From Paenibacillus sp. AN1007 (GTDB lineage: Bacteria; Bacillota; Bacilli; Paenibacillales; Paenibacillaceae), in the NCBI RefSeq assembly GCF_040702995.1, contig NZ_CP159992.1:5343501-5407500 (forward strand): a stretch of DNA of 64,000 bases, given 5' to 3'. The position numbers were made by a program, and so were the translations under genes. Shown here in pieces: positions 16,883 through 24,678 of this stretch (positions are counted from its first letter, which is position 1; each line of letters begins with the position of its first letter). The notes beneath the pieces were generated by a model, which did not search any database, had not been told where the DNA came from, and saw only the letters and a program-made list of their open reading frames with translations.

Positions 16883-17782
16883 CTATGGCATGAGAGTCCT
16901 TTGTTTCTTTAAAGCAATCCATGTTACTAACAGGAAAAACAATGTATACGCTAAGGTAAACAGCATGCTTGTCGTTACAGAATAAATGTCAGGCATATCG
17001 TAGAATGAAACAATTCCTCCATAAGCCGTATCTCTAAATAAAATAGGAAGCATTGATTTTTGAATAAATAAAGGTAAATACTGTCCTACAGACCAACTAT
17101 GGAATACTGATGATTCAATGGTTGGGTAGATAAAACCCACGATGATCCCCGCCATTAAACTTTTGCTCAAAACGGTGATGCAGCCTGCAAACATCCCCCA
17201 CAATAACAGACTTATAATAGAACCTAACATTTGTAGAGAATAATCTTTAATCGTTATTATTTTCGTGTTTACTAAATCCATCGGAAGATTAAAAACAGCT
17301 GGAGTGACATAGCTAAACATCATTCCTACAAGTATTGTCAGCAATATAAACAAAAGAGTAAATGTAAATATAGCCATGAATTTTGCGAGCAGCACTTCTA
17401 AACGCGTCAAGCCTTGAACCCATAATTGTCTGAGCGTAAAGCTCCGGTATTCTATTCCAAATATCAGTGCACCAATGATAGAGATTACGATTGGTCCTAG
17501 GGCATTTACAGAAGCCAGCGAATAGGGTATTGCCATTTTAGGACTCAAGATAAATAACATCGCGGATAAAGAACTACTGGAAGGTTCTGAACCACGGATA
17601 AATTGATATGTTTGTTCCAGAGAATATCCGCTATTATCCATAAACGCTTGGAAAGAGTTCTGGAAATTTGATCCGACACTTAAATATGTGTATATAACAA
17701 ATACGAGGAAGATCACAGTTGACCATATACTGAACGGGTGTTTCATAAGCTTAATGCATTCATTTGTATAGGATTTAATCAT
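16883..17782 (-). CDS. ABC-2 type transporter permease (second exporter)
   Basis: Six-span permease, 299 residues, with spans such as FSIWSTVIFLVFVIYTYL and IFTFTLLFILLTILVGMMF. The start overlaps the end of the ATPase gene by 8 bases, so the two are coupled. The layout (single-domain ATPase then permease, after a secreted-protein gene) resembles BcrAB/LanFE-type self-protection or export modules. Confidence 0.88.
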   Translation of the reverse strand: MIKSYTNECIKLMKHPFSIWSTVIFLVFVIYTYLSVGSNFQNSFQAFMDNSGYSLEQTYQFIRGSEPSSSSLSAMLFILSPKMAIPYSLASVNALGPIVISIIGALIFGIEYRSFTLRQLWVQGLTRLEVLLAKFMAIFTFTLLFILLTILVGMMFSYVTPAVFNLPMDLVNTKIITIKDYSLQMLGSIISLLLWGMFAGCITVLSKSLMAGIIVGFIYPTIESSVFHSWSVGQYLPLFIQKSMLPILFRDTAYGGIVSFYDMPDIYSVTTSMLFTLAYTLFFLLVTWIALKKQRTLMP

Positions 17783-18674
17783 GATTTCCCCCCTCTACAA
17801 GCTGATTGTAAATAGATTCCCACTCTTGTACATGATTCAAAGGAATCCATTCGTTAATCAAAACATTTTTTTGGCGTAATGCATCTTGAAAAGACTCAAA
17901 TGTACAATTTTTATCAAGCGTAATTCGCCAAGAAAAACGATCTAACCTGTTTGCATTCAGTACTCCATCTAGTTCCAAAAGTTCATTCGTGCTAAACTCT
18001 GCGTTTACTTTGATTTGAATTAATTTTGGCTGCACACCATCATTATAATCAGATATATCCAGTTCTTTTTCAATTCGTCCATTAATCATCATACCAAGTC
18101 TGTTACAGCAATGTTCTATTACATCCCACTCATGGCTCGCTATAACTAAACAACATCCTTGATTGGACATATCTTGAATTACTTCAACCAACCTTTTATA
18201 GGAGTAATGATCGAGTCCATTTGTTGGTTCATCCAAAAGATAAACTTTCGCATTCTTCGAAAGAGCAATAGCTATTCCTAGTCGTTGTTTCTGACCGAAA
18301 GACAGCGTCTTCACTTTCTTTTTCATTATTTGTGGTGTAGTCAGATCTAGTTTTTTCAATATTTTCAACGCTCTTTGTGGATCAGGGGACAATAATCGCA
18401 CATTATCGTTACCCGTTAAATGGGAATAGAAAGAAGTGGGTTGGAATGACATACTCGTTTGGTTAAATTGATTTAATTTCTCTTCAATAAAAATATTTCC
18501 TGAGGTTGGTGAGAGGAGTCCAGCTAAGCTGGATAATAAAGTCGTTTTGCCAGAACCGTTGATTCCTACCAATGCATAAACATCACCAGCATGGAGAGAA
18601 AGAGAAATATTATTTAGTATCAGATCATTTTTAAATTTGATCTTCAAGTTATCTACTTTCAGAATTCTGTTCAT
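17775..18674 (-). CDS. ABC transporter ATP-binding protein (second exporter)
   Basis: ATPase of 299 residues: Walker A GINGSGKTT, signature LSFGQKQR, Walker B VYLLDEPTNGLD, switch His in ASHEWD. The ~85-residue C-terminal extension after GRIEKELDIS is typical of BcrA-like exporters. AAGGAGC precedes the ATG. It lies 100 bases downstream of the secreted-protein gene and may protect the cell from, or export, that product. Confidence 0.9.
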   Translation of the reverse strand: MNRILKVDNLKIKFKNDLILNNISLSLHAGDVYALVGINGSGKTTLLSSLAGLLSPTSGNIFIEEKLNQFNQTSMSFQPTSFYSHLTGNDNVRLLSPDPQRALKILKKLDLTTPQIMKKKVKTLSFGQKQRLGIAIALSKNAKVYLLDEPTNGLDHYSYKRLVEVIQDMSNQGCCLVIASHEWDVIEHCCNRLGMMINGRIEKELDISDYNDGVQPKLIQIKVNAEFSTNELLELDGVLNANRLDRFSWRITLDKNCTFESFQDALRQKNVLINEWIPLNHVQEWESIYNQLVEGGNHD

Positions 18675-18710
18675 ATTTAGCTCCTTTCGACTCTCATCCT
18701 TTATACCAAC

Positions 18711-18750
18711 AAATACTAGGATAAGGTCATTATGGACCCATCCAAGTATT
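18711..18750 (-). terminator. Imperfect intercistronic hairpin
   Basis: AAATACTAGGAT and ATCCAAGTATTT arms with GGTC/GACC inside form a long imperfect stem between the secreted-protein gene and the ABC ATPase on the minus strand. The T tract is weak, so attenuation or RNA processing is as likely as full termination. Confidence 0.45.
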
Positions 18751-18774
18751 TTTGTTTTTCATATGTTGTCTAAC

Positions 18775-19290
18775 TTATTGAGCAGTTGAGCTGCCAGTCG
18801 AAGAAACATTAATTAGAATACGACTTGTAAATTCTGATCCTCCTGCGTGACCCCATGGTGTAGGAATTCCGCTCTCAAACAATACGCCTTGGTTCGTTTG
18901 CCCCGTTGAAGTATATTTATAATTCCATTTGTTCTCCTCGTCTTTGAAACCGTAGAGCGGAGCAGTAGAATTATTTTGCCACAGATTACCGAAGTCTGTT
19001 ATTTTACCGTTATCCCAAGTCCATTGAGCAAACGCTTCTTGAGTCGCAACTGTAATTCCATACAAATTTTTATAGCTTTTCACCCATGAATGAGTTGAAA
19101 TTGTCGCAAATGTTGAAAATCCATCGTTATTTGCTCCTGGCACTGGGGCTACATATGATTCAGAACCAATAATTGAAGTATCCGGAATTTCCACGTTCTC
19201 CGCTGCGAATGTTGGAGCAACACTCCCCAATGCTAATCCTGTACTCATAACAGCGACAGACAACATTTTTAAGAATGAATTTTTTTTCAT
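18775..19290 (-). CDS. Secreted protein of unknown function
   Basis: 171 residues with a Sec signal peptide MKKNSFLKMLSVAVMSTGLA and cleavage likely after PTFAA. The mature protein is Trp/Tyr/Asn/Thr-rich (HSWVKSYKNLYG, FAQWTWDNGKITDFG, KWNYKYTSTGQTNQG) and ends IPTPWGHAGGSEFTSRILINVSSTG, suggesting a small beta-rich extracellular protein without Cys pairs. AAAGGAGAATTCC precedes the ATG at 19290. No family recognised. A downstream ABC exporter makes a bacteriocin-like or stress-related role possible. Confidence 0.75.
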   Translation of the reverse strand: MKKNSFLKMLSVAVMSTGLALGSVAPTFAAENVEIPDTSIIGSESYVAPVPGANNDGFSTFATISTHSWVKSYKNLYGITVATQEAFAQWTWDNGKITDFGNLWQNNSTAPLYGFKDEENKWNYKYTSTGQTNQGVLFESGIPTPWGHAGGSEFTSRILINVSSTGSSTAQ

Positions 19291-19691
19291 TTTGGAATTC
19301 TCCTTTTTTTTGGACTGAGAAACGTTAAAAATCAACCAGCAACACTTCAAAAATTATGCATCTAAATATCGATCACCTCCGTTTCCAGAAAAAAGAACCG
19401 TCAATCTTTTTATAAAACATGAAGTACAATATAATTGACCCCCATAATAATCTTAAAACATTTTGAAAAAAAATACTAAAAAAACCTTCTTATGAATAAA
19501 TACCCATAAATAAAAAGTAGAGTAGGCAATATTTATTGGCAATTAATGCTGACGCTCCAAAGACTGTACACAATCTCACATGTTCGGTTCCGGTTCTTAT
19601 TATATGTTCTCTGCAGGAAACTTTAGTTCTTCCTTTACCTATGATTTAACATCTTTCGGATTTGTCTTGAAATCAGTATGTGTATTGTATT
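19291..19691. other. AT-rich gap upstream of the secreted-protein gene
   Basis: Contains the leader of the secreted-protein gene, including a full anti-16S match GGAGGTGATC at about 19370-19380 (minus strand) followed by only a four-codon frame, so it may be a leader or decoy site. A 40-codon plus-strand frame at 19580-19702 has no ribosome site and is not accepted. No other gene seen. Confidence 0.45.
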
Positions 19692-19871
19692 TTACTTTTT
19701 AATATTCATATTCATTCCTAAAGTAAATCGATTATACTCATTAATTAGCTCATCCAACGCCATAGACTGCTCAAGCACTTTCACATTCGGGATTCCATAT
19801 TGATCTACCAAGCGACTCAACTCTTGCCGACCTTGCTCGATTTGGTCTTTCAAGATACTTAGTTCTCTCAT
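19692..19871 (-). CDS. Spo0E-family aspartyl-phosphate phosphatase (second copy)
   Basis: 59-residue paralogue of the protein at 12417-12605, with EQSMALDELINEYNRF carrying the SxxLD phosphatase signature. The ATG at 19871 has AGAGGGG 8 bases upstream; longer in-frame starts lack a site. It should dephosphorylate Spo0A~P or a related regulator. It lies beside the HTH-TPR receptor array, so a link between peptide signalling and sporulation control is plausible. Confidence 0.87.
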   Translation of the reverse strand: MRELSILKDQIEQGRQELSRLVDQYGIPNVKVLEQSMALDELINEYNRFTLGMNMNIKK

Positions 19872-20035
19872 GGCATGTACCCCTCTAGGACATTCTAGAA
19901 AAACATTAAATATGAGTAAGCTATTAGTTTCGCTCATGACTACAAGTGCTTTTTAGAACATATTATGTTTTGCATAATATTGTAAAAAGAATTCTTTGGA
20001 AAAAACACTGCGCTCTGCCTAATCCTTTTTCAAAA

Positions 20036-20077
20036 TACAAAACAGCCTACCTCAAAAGCAGATAGGCTGTTTGTTTT
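20036..20077. terminator. Bidirectional terminator at the end of the receptor array
   Basis: ACAGCCTA (20042-20049) and TAGGCTGT (20063-20070) with flanking A and T runs form a stem able to terminate both directions. It lies directly after the stop codon of the receptor-gene remnant and ends the minus-strand array. Confidence 0.85.
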
Positions 20078-20178
20078 ATTTAATATTTATCGTCTTAAAT
20101 AATTGTGAATATGTCTCTTGCTGAGACAAACTAGCTTGCTGTCTATAAGTTCCGTATAAATCAACGCACATTACTGTA
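20076..20178 (-). pseudogene. C-terminal remnant of a fourth HTH-TPR receptor gene
   Basis: Directly after the stop of the receptor at 20179 the minus strand encodes TVMCVDLYGTYRQQASLS, then QQETYSQLFKTINIK and a stop. This aligns with the last ~35 residues of the two neighbours (MCIKCLDLYGEYRSEANETQ and MCIKCIDLFGKYRYFASKTQ), with a three-residue deletion. The conserved nucleotides GACAAA-CTAGC-TGT and AATAAATCAA confirm homology. It is the stub left when a fourth paralogue was lost or fused by recombination. Confidence 0.85.
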
Positions 20179-21543
20179 TCAAAAAGTCGGCAAACTTAAC
20201 TTTCCTACTACATTTTTGTACTTTTGAATCTGTGTTTCATTGGCTTCACTCCGATACTCCCCGTACAAATCTAAACATTTAATACACATCAGGTCATCTT
20301 TACTTGAAGAAGAGAGATCTAAACACATAAGTAAAGCATCAATTCCGAGCGAATAATTACGTTGTTTTAATTGATAATTTGCCAATTCAAAGTAAAAAAA
20401 TTTATATTCTTTGTTTAACCTTTGATCTTTATAGCCACCTTTACTTTGCATGTCCTTATTAAAAAATTGGATCTGATAATCAAACCTATTCAGAGCATAT
20501 TCAACGTTAAAAGAATACTGATTAGCTGCTTGCAAAATATTAATAAGTCCCACTAATATCTCTTCTGGATTGCTCTCGATATAATCCAAATAAGAATCGA
20601 TTACATTTTCTTGACCAAGCATTAATTGGTATAACTTTCGATTCCCCTCCCCCCATTTTTTGAATAAATTTATTATTTTTTGATCCTCTTCGGTAGGATT
20701 CTCGATTTCAATTATCCTCATGTATTTCTCCATATACTTTATGGCCTTATCATATTCCCTGCCGGCCTCATATACACTTGCTACCATTAAATTTGCATAG
20801 GCTGTATATGTAAAAAGAGGATAGGCTGTTAGCCTTCTTTTATTTTTTCGCCTACGGGATTGCATCTCTAATTGAAATTCAGCTTTCCGTTCCAGTTCCC
20901 GTGCCCATGCATCAACCTTGTCCCACAAATGTATCGTCATATACACGTTAGCCAAGTCTTTAATTGCATCCAGTTGCACTTCTTCATTTAATTTATCAAT
21001 ATACGGTTCAAACTTTACTGCTGCATTGAGATTATCAAAGTTACTCAGTGTTTTATGAAGCAGGAAGATACGGTACTGGCAAAGGGCCAACCGCTCCGAA
21101 TGTTGATACTTCTCACTGTCGGCCACACATTCATATAAAAGGAGTGCCGATTCATTCATACTTTTACTATAGAGACTCTCTGCCACATCAAATAACTCAT
21201 CAATATAGGATTGATCATCTGTCACATGAGTAATGACTTGTTGTATAATATCTAGCTTACCAAGTTCAGCACAACGATATAAAAACGGTTCTAAGCGCCT
21301 CCAATGGGGCGCAGATTCAATAAAACATTCAACTCCATACATTTCATAAAAGTACCCCTGTTCCAAACCCATTGCTGATGTGATTTGGTCTAGTTGATTC
21401 ATCGAAATAAGCCTGGTTCCTTTGATGATCGCACTTAATGTGCCAACATTAATGTCAGCCATTTCTGAAAATTGCTGTAGCTTATATCCCTCATTCTTCA
21501 AGTAATCCTCAATATAGGAACGTATATTGGACATTATCTTCAT
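20179..21543 (-). CDS. HTH-TPR peptide-receptor-like regulator, paralogue 1 (AimR/AloR-like)
   Basis: 454 residues. An N-terminal HTH (YKLQQFSEMADINVGTLSAI, then IKGTRLISMNQLDQITSAMG) is followed by about 370 residues of TPR-like helices (ALLLYECVADSEKYQHSERL, CQYRIFLLHKTLSNFDNLNA). This is the architecture of RNPP and AimR-type receptors, which bind a short re-imported peptide and change DNA binding. It starts 22 bases after the end of paralogue 2, without a promoter of its own, so it is co-transcribed with it. GGGGGAGG lies just before the ATG; Met4 at 21534 is an alternative. No peptide gene is seen at its 3' end, only the remnant copy. Closest known analogues: AloR receptors of Paenibacillus polymyxa. 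Confidence 0.85.
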   Translation of the reverse strand: MKIMSNIRSYIEDYLKNEGYKLQQFSEMADINVGTLSAIIKGTRLISMNQLDQITSAMGLEQGYFYEMYGVECFIESAPHWRRLEPFLYRCAELGKLDIIQQVITHVTDDQSYIDELFDVAESLYSKSMNESALLLYECVADSEKYQHSERLALCQYRIFLLHKTLSNFDNLNAAVKFEPYIDKLNEEVQLDAIKDLANVYMTIHLWDKVDAWARELERKAEFQLEMQSRRRKNKRRLTAYPLFTYTAYANLMVASVYEAGREYDKAIKYMEKYMRIIEIENPTEEDQKIINLFKKWGEGNRKLYQLMLGQENVIDSYLDYIESNPEEILVGLINILQAANQYSFNVEYALNRFDYQIQFFNKDMQSKGGYKDQRLNKEYKFFYFELANYQLKQRNYSLGIDALLMCLDLSSSSKDDLMCIKCLDLYGEYRSEANETQIQKYKNVVGKLSLPTF

Positions 21544-21564
21544 CGTCCTCCCCCAGATAATTCA

Positions 21565-22935
21565 CTATCGAAAAGTCGGTACACCTAATTTATCTATTAG
21601 TTTTGTATACTGCTCTTCCTGGGTCTTACTAGCAAAATATCTGTATTTTCCGAATAAATCAATGCATTTGATACACATCATGTCATCATTACTTGAGACA
21701 GAACGTTCGAAACTAGTAATTAAATGTTCAATCCCCTTTTCAATCTGGTTTTGATTCAATCTGTATTTTGCAAGTTCGTAGAATAAGCGTATATATCTAA
21801 GATTCAACGACTGTTCGTTATATGTCCCTTTTAAATATTTCTCTATTCTAATGTCATTGATATGATTTTTGAATCTATCTAATGCATTGTCAATATTGTA
21901 TGAGCACTGGTTAGCAGCCTTCACAATATATACGAATGCTGTTAAGATTTCTTTAGGATTGGCATCCAGATAATTTAGGTAATCATCTAAAATATCAAAA
22001 TCGCCCAACAATAATGTATATAAATATCGATTGCCCTCAGCCCAACCCTTGAATCGCTCTATCAATTCTTGCTCTTCCTCTGTCGGATTATTAATTCCAT
22101 CCATAATATCCTCATAAACATCTGTGTATTTTAAAGCCTTCCTGTACTGCTTACGCTTTTCGGATACAGTTGCTTTTAACAAATTCGCATAAGCTTTATA
22201 ACTGAATGCCGGATAATGCGCAATTCTCAATTTATTTCTCCGCCTGTTGGTTCGAAGATTAAGCTGAAAGTCAACTCTCTGTTCTAGTTCTTCAGCTAGC
22301 TCCAAAACTTTATCCCACAGATGTATTGTGCTGTACAAATTAGCTAAATCTTTAATGGCATCCATCTGTACTTCCTCATTCAATTTATCAATATAGGGTT
22401 CAAACTTTATTGCTGCATTGAGATTATCATATTTATTCAGTGTTTTCTGAAGCAAGAAAATGCGGTACTGGCATAAGGCCAACCGCTCCGAGTGTTGATA
22501 CTTCTCACTGTCTGCCACACACTCATATAAAATAAGAGCTGCTTCATTTAATCCTCTAGCAAAGAAGCCTTCAGCTACTTCAAATAACTCTTCTATATAA
22601 GATCGGTCGTCCGTTACATGAGTGATAACTTGTTGTATACAATCCAGCTTACCAAGTTCAGCACATTCATATAGATATGGTTCCAATCGTCTCCAGTGGG
22701 GCGTAGATTCAATGAAGGATTCCACTCCGTAAGTTTCATAAAAATACCCCCTTTCTAATCCCATTGCAGAAGTGATCTGATTCAGTTGGTTCATAGACAT
22801 TGGTCTGCTACCTTTAAGAATGGCACTTATTGTCCCAACATTGATTCCTGTAATATCGGAAAAATGCTGCAACTTGAGATTTTGTTCTCTCATATATCTT
22901 TCAATATGTACTCTTATCGTAGGTAGCGATTCCAC
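21565..22935 (-). CDS. HTH-TPR peptide-receptor-like regulator, paralogue 2 (AimR/AloR-like)
   Basis: 456 residues, same architecture as its neighbours: HTH (LKLQHFSDITGINVGTISAI, KGSRPMSMNQLNQITSAMGL), then helical repeats. The stretch from HWRRLEPYLYECAELGKLD to EKYQHSERLALCQYRIF is almost identical to paralogue 1. A GTG start at 22935 follows GGAGGTG by 7 bases. It has a strong own promoter (22991-23019) shared in sequence with paralogue 3. No overlapping peptide frame could be found at its 3' end, so it may be an orphan or may respond to the peptide at 23096. Confidence 0.85.
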   Translation of the reverse strand: MESLPTIRVHIERYMREQNLKLQHFSDITGINVGTISAILKGSRPMSMNQLNQITSAMGLERGYFYETYGVESFIESTPHWRRLEPYLYECAELGKLDCIQQVITHVTDDRSYIEELFEVAEGFFARGLNEAALILYECVADSEKYQHSERLALCQYRIFLLQKTLNKYDNLNAAIKFEPYIDKLNEEVQMDAIKDLANLYSTIHLWDKVLELAEELEQRVDFQLNLRTNRRRNKLRIAHYPAFSYKAYANLLKATVSEKRKQYRKALKYTDVYEDIMDGINNPTEEEQELIERFKGWAEGNRYLYTLLLGDFDILDDYLNYLDANPKEILTAFVYIVKAANQCSYNIDNALDRFKNHINDIRIEKYLKGTYNEQSLNLRYIRLFYELAKYRLNQNQIEKGIEHLITSFERSVSSNDDMMCIKCIDLFGKYRYFASKTQEEQYTKLIDKLGVPTFR

Positions 22936-22990
22936 GATCTCACCTCCGTCACACAAATCTCTTATAATTCAATTACATATAATAAATGTT

Positions 22991-23019
22991 ATTTTAATCC
23001 TGTATTTTACATCGGTCAA
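22991..23019 (-). promoter_or_regulatory. Promoter of receptor paralogue 2
   Basis: On the minus strand TTGACC, 17 bases, TAAAAT. The spacer and -10 surround (TGTAAAAT, two bases, AGGATTAAAAT) are nearly identical to the promoter of paralogue 3 at 24630-24658, beyond what sigma-factor contacts need. A shared regulator site, perhaps autoregulation, is likely. Confidence 0.75.
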
Positions 23020-23032
23020 TCTAAGCAAATAC

Positions 23033-23065
23033 AAAAAAGCTTACTCTCGTTACTTGAAAGTAAAC
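23033..23065 (-). terminator. Terminator after the peptide gene
   Basis: On the minus strand GTTTACT and AGTAAGC form a 7-bp stem (one G-T pair) followed by TTTTTT, 31 bases after the peptide stop codon. It closes a receptor-peptide transcription unit. Confidence 0.7.
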
Positions 23066-23095
23066 CTTTTTGAAAAATTTAATATATCTTTGCTG

Positions 23096-23227
23096 TTATA
23101 ATTTTCCTGTACCATGCGGATAATTCAGTATTTGTAAAGGTGCATCGATATCAAAATTACCTAATTGACTGATATTAATAATCATAAAGCTAAGCAAGAT
23201 TACATAAAAGATTTTCTTTTTTTTCAT
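23096..23227 (-). CDS. Candidate secreted signalling peptide precursor (AloP/Phr-like)
   Basis: A 43-residue frame too short for normal gene calling. It starts MKKKKIFYVILLSFMIINIS, a basic n-region and hydrophobic core as in a Sec signal, followed by a polar C-terminal part ending LNYPHGTGKL. The ATG lies inside the last codons of paralogue 3 in another frame (38-base overlap), exactly the layout of NprR-NprX, PlcR-PapR-like and AimR-AimP pairs. GGAGG lies 12 bases upstream, within the receptor gene. A terminator follows. The mature pheromone is probably a short piece near the C-terminus; its boundaries cannot be read from sequence. Confidence 0.75.
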   Translation of the reverse strand: MKKKKIFYVILLSFMIINISQLGNFDIDAPLQILNYPHGTGKL

Positions 23228-24575
23228 AAGATTTCTGAACCTCCATCATTATAGTTTTGTATTGGTGCTCGATTTCAGTGGCACCCATGTTTTTGTACTT
23301 CTCATATAGGGAAATACAATGAATGATAACTGTTTGATTGTTAAATCGTACAGATTCCCTCAGACAGTGCATAAGCTGCTTCAAACCCTCTCGATATTCA
23401 TGGCGATTCAAGTGATAGAGAGAAAGTTCTAGCAAGAATGCAACACAAATCTCATTTTTCATCTGCTCAGTGTAGCCTTTTAAACTTTTAATTTCCGAGT
23501 TAATTTGATCCCTGAATTTATACAAAATATCATCAATATTTTTATCAAACTTATTAGCTGCCTCTAAAATATTAATGATTGCAGGTAAAATTTCTTCTTC
23601 ATTTTTCTCGATAAATTCCAAATAAGCAGGTAATACACTGTATTCACCCATCATTAATTTATATAAATAAGTATTGGCTTCCGTCCATCCAGCAAATTTA
23701 TCAATGAAAATCTGATCTTCTTCATCCGGTTCAGAGACATTAGCGAGTTTGGCATAGATCTCTGTGTAGACTAATGCCTCGTCATAACGTCCCTGCCCCT
23801 CACATGCTGATGACTTAAGCAAATTGGAATAAGCTCTATATACAAACAAAGGATAGGAGGTGAGTCTATCACTTTTGTCTATTTTTTTCTTTGTATATGA
23901 TTGCAAGATTTTCGTTTTCTGATCTAATTCTTCAGCCAAATTGAATACCTTGTCCCAATATCGAAGAGCAGTGTACGTATTCGCCAAATCCTTAATCGCA
24001 TCCAGCTGCCTTTCCTCATCCAGCCGATTAATATATGGCTCGAAGTGCACGGCGGCCCGGAGGTTATCATGCTGATTCTGACCGAGCGAGAGAGTGAAGA
24101 TGCGATACTGGCACAGGGCCAGGCGCTCGGAATGCTGGTATTTCTCGCACTCGGCTACACATTCGTATAACATGCGGGCTGCTTTTTGCTGACCGCGCTC
24201 CAGCATACCTTCGGCCATCTCAAATAGTTCCGAGATGTAGGAGCGATCGTCCGTCACCTGTTGAATGACCCGCTGGATGCAGTCCAGCTTGTCCAATTCT
24301 GCGCAGCGCTGCAGGAAAGGCTCAAGCCTTCGCCAATGAGGAGCCGATTCTACGAAGCACTCCGCACCGTACGTCTCATAGAAATAACCTTCCTCTAAAT
24401 TCATGCCCTGGGTAATTAGATCGAGCTGCGCCATGGCGATGGGGCGTGTTCCCTTAATAATGGCGCTAAGCGTTCCAGCGTTCACTCCCGATATATCCGC
24501 AAAGTATTGAAGTGTATACCCCTGTTTCCTGATGTAATCCTCAACCGTTGAGCGTATCGTAGCTGCAGGTTCCAT
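23190..24575 (-). CDS. HTH-TPR peptide-receptor-like regulator, paralogue 3 with overlapping peptide gene
   Basis: 461 residues: HTH (GYTLQYFADISGVNAGTLSAI, one residue block with IKGTRPIAMAQLD), then TPR-like helices including HWRRLEPFLQRCAELDKLDC and CEKYQHSERLALCQYRIF. The last ~30 residues (IEHQYKTIMMEVQKSYEKK) differ most from the paralogues, and their codons also encode the start of the peptide precursor. ATG at 24575 is chosen because GGAGGTG is 8 bases upstream. The 5' part of the gene is more GC-rich than paralogues 1 and 2, a sign of different history or recombination. Own promoter at 24630-24658. Confidence 0.86.
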   Translation of the reverse strand: MEPAATIRSTVEDYIRKQGYTLQYFADISGVNAGTLSAIIKGTRPIAMAQLDLITQGMNLEEGYFYETYGAECFVESAPHWRRLEPFLQRCAELDKLDCIQRVIQQVTDDRSYISELFEMAEGMLERGQQKAARMLYECVAECEKYQHSERLALCQYRIFTLSLGQNQHDNLRAAVHFEPYINRLDEERQLDAIKDLANTYTALRYWDKVFNLAEELDQKTKILQSYTKKKIDKSDRLTSYPLFVYRAYSNLLKSSACEGQGRYDEALVYTEIYAKLANVSEPDEEDQIFIDKFAGWTEANTYLYKLMMGEYSVLPAYLEFIEKNEEEILPAIINILEAANKFDKNIDDILYKFRDQINSEIKSLKGYTEQMKNEICVAFLLELSLYHLNRHEYREGLKQLMHCLRESVRFNNQTVIIHCISLYEKYKNMGATEIEHQYKTIMMEVQKSYEKKENLLCNLA

Positions 24576-24629
24576 ATATCCCACCTCCACAAATAAAATC
24601 CAGAAATTTGAATTTTTATGATTACACCA

Positions 24630-24658
24630 ATTTTAATCCTAAATTTTACAGTGGTCAA
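24630..24658 (-). promoter_or_regulatory. Promoter of receptor paralogue 3
   Basis: Minus strand TTGACC, 17 bases, TAAAAT, with the TGTAAAAT-AGGAT context shared with 22991-23019. It lies 55 bases before the start codon of the receptor and within 30 bases of the end of the tetR-like gene's stop. Confidence 0.75.
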
Positions 24659-24678
24659 TAAAAATCGTGGCAATTATT

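Noticed and set aside
19580-19702. Plus-strand 40-codon frame beginning MFGSGSYYMF
   Set aside because: No ribosome site, overlaps the spo0E-like end on the other strand, and shows no recognisable signal or family.
20070-20160. Possible pheromone gene downstream of receptor paralogue 1
   Set aside because: The short frame starting MCVDLYGTYRQQ has no hydrophobic leader and aligns with receptor C-termini, so it is a gene remnant, not a peptide precursor.
21540-21700. Search for a peptide gene overlapping the end of receptor paralogue 2
   Set aside because: All alternative frames hit stops within a few codons and none has a basic-hydrophobic leader.
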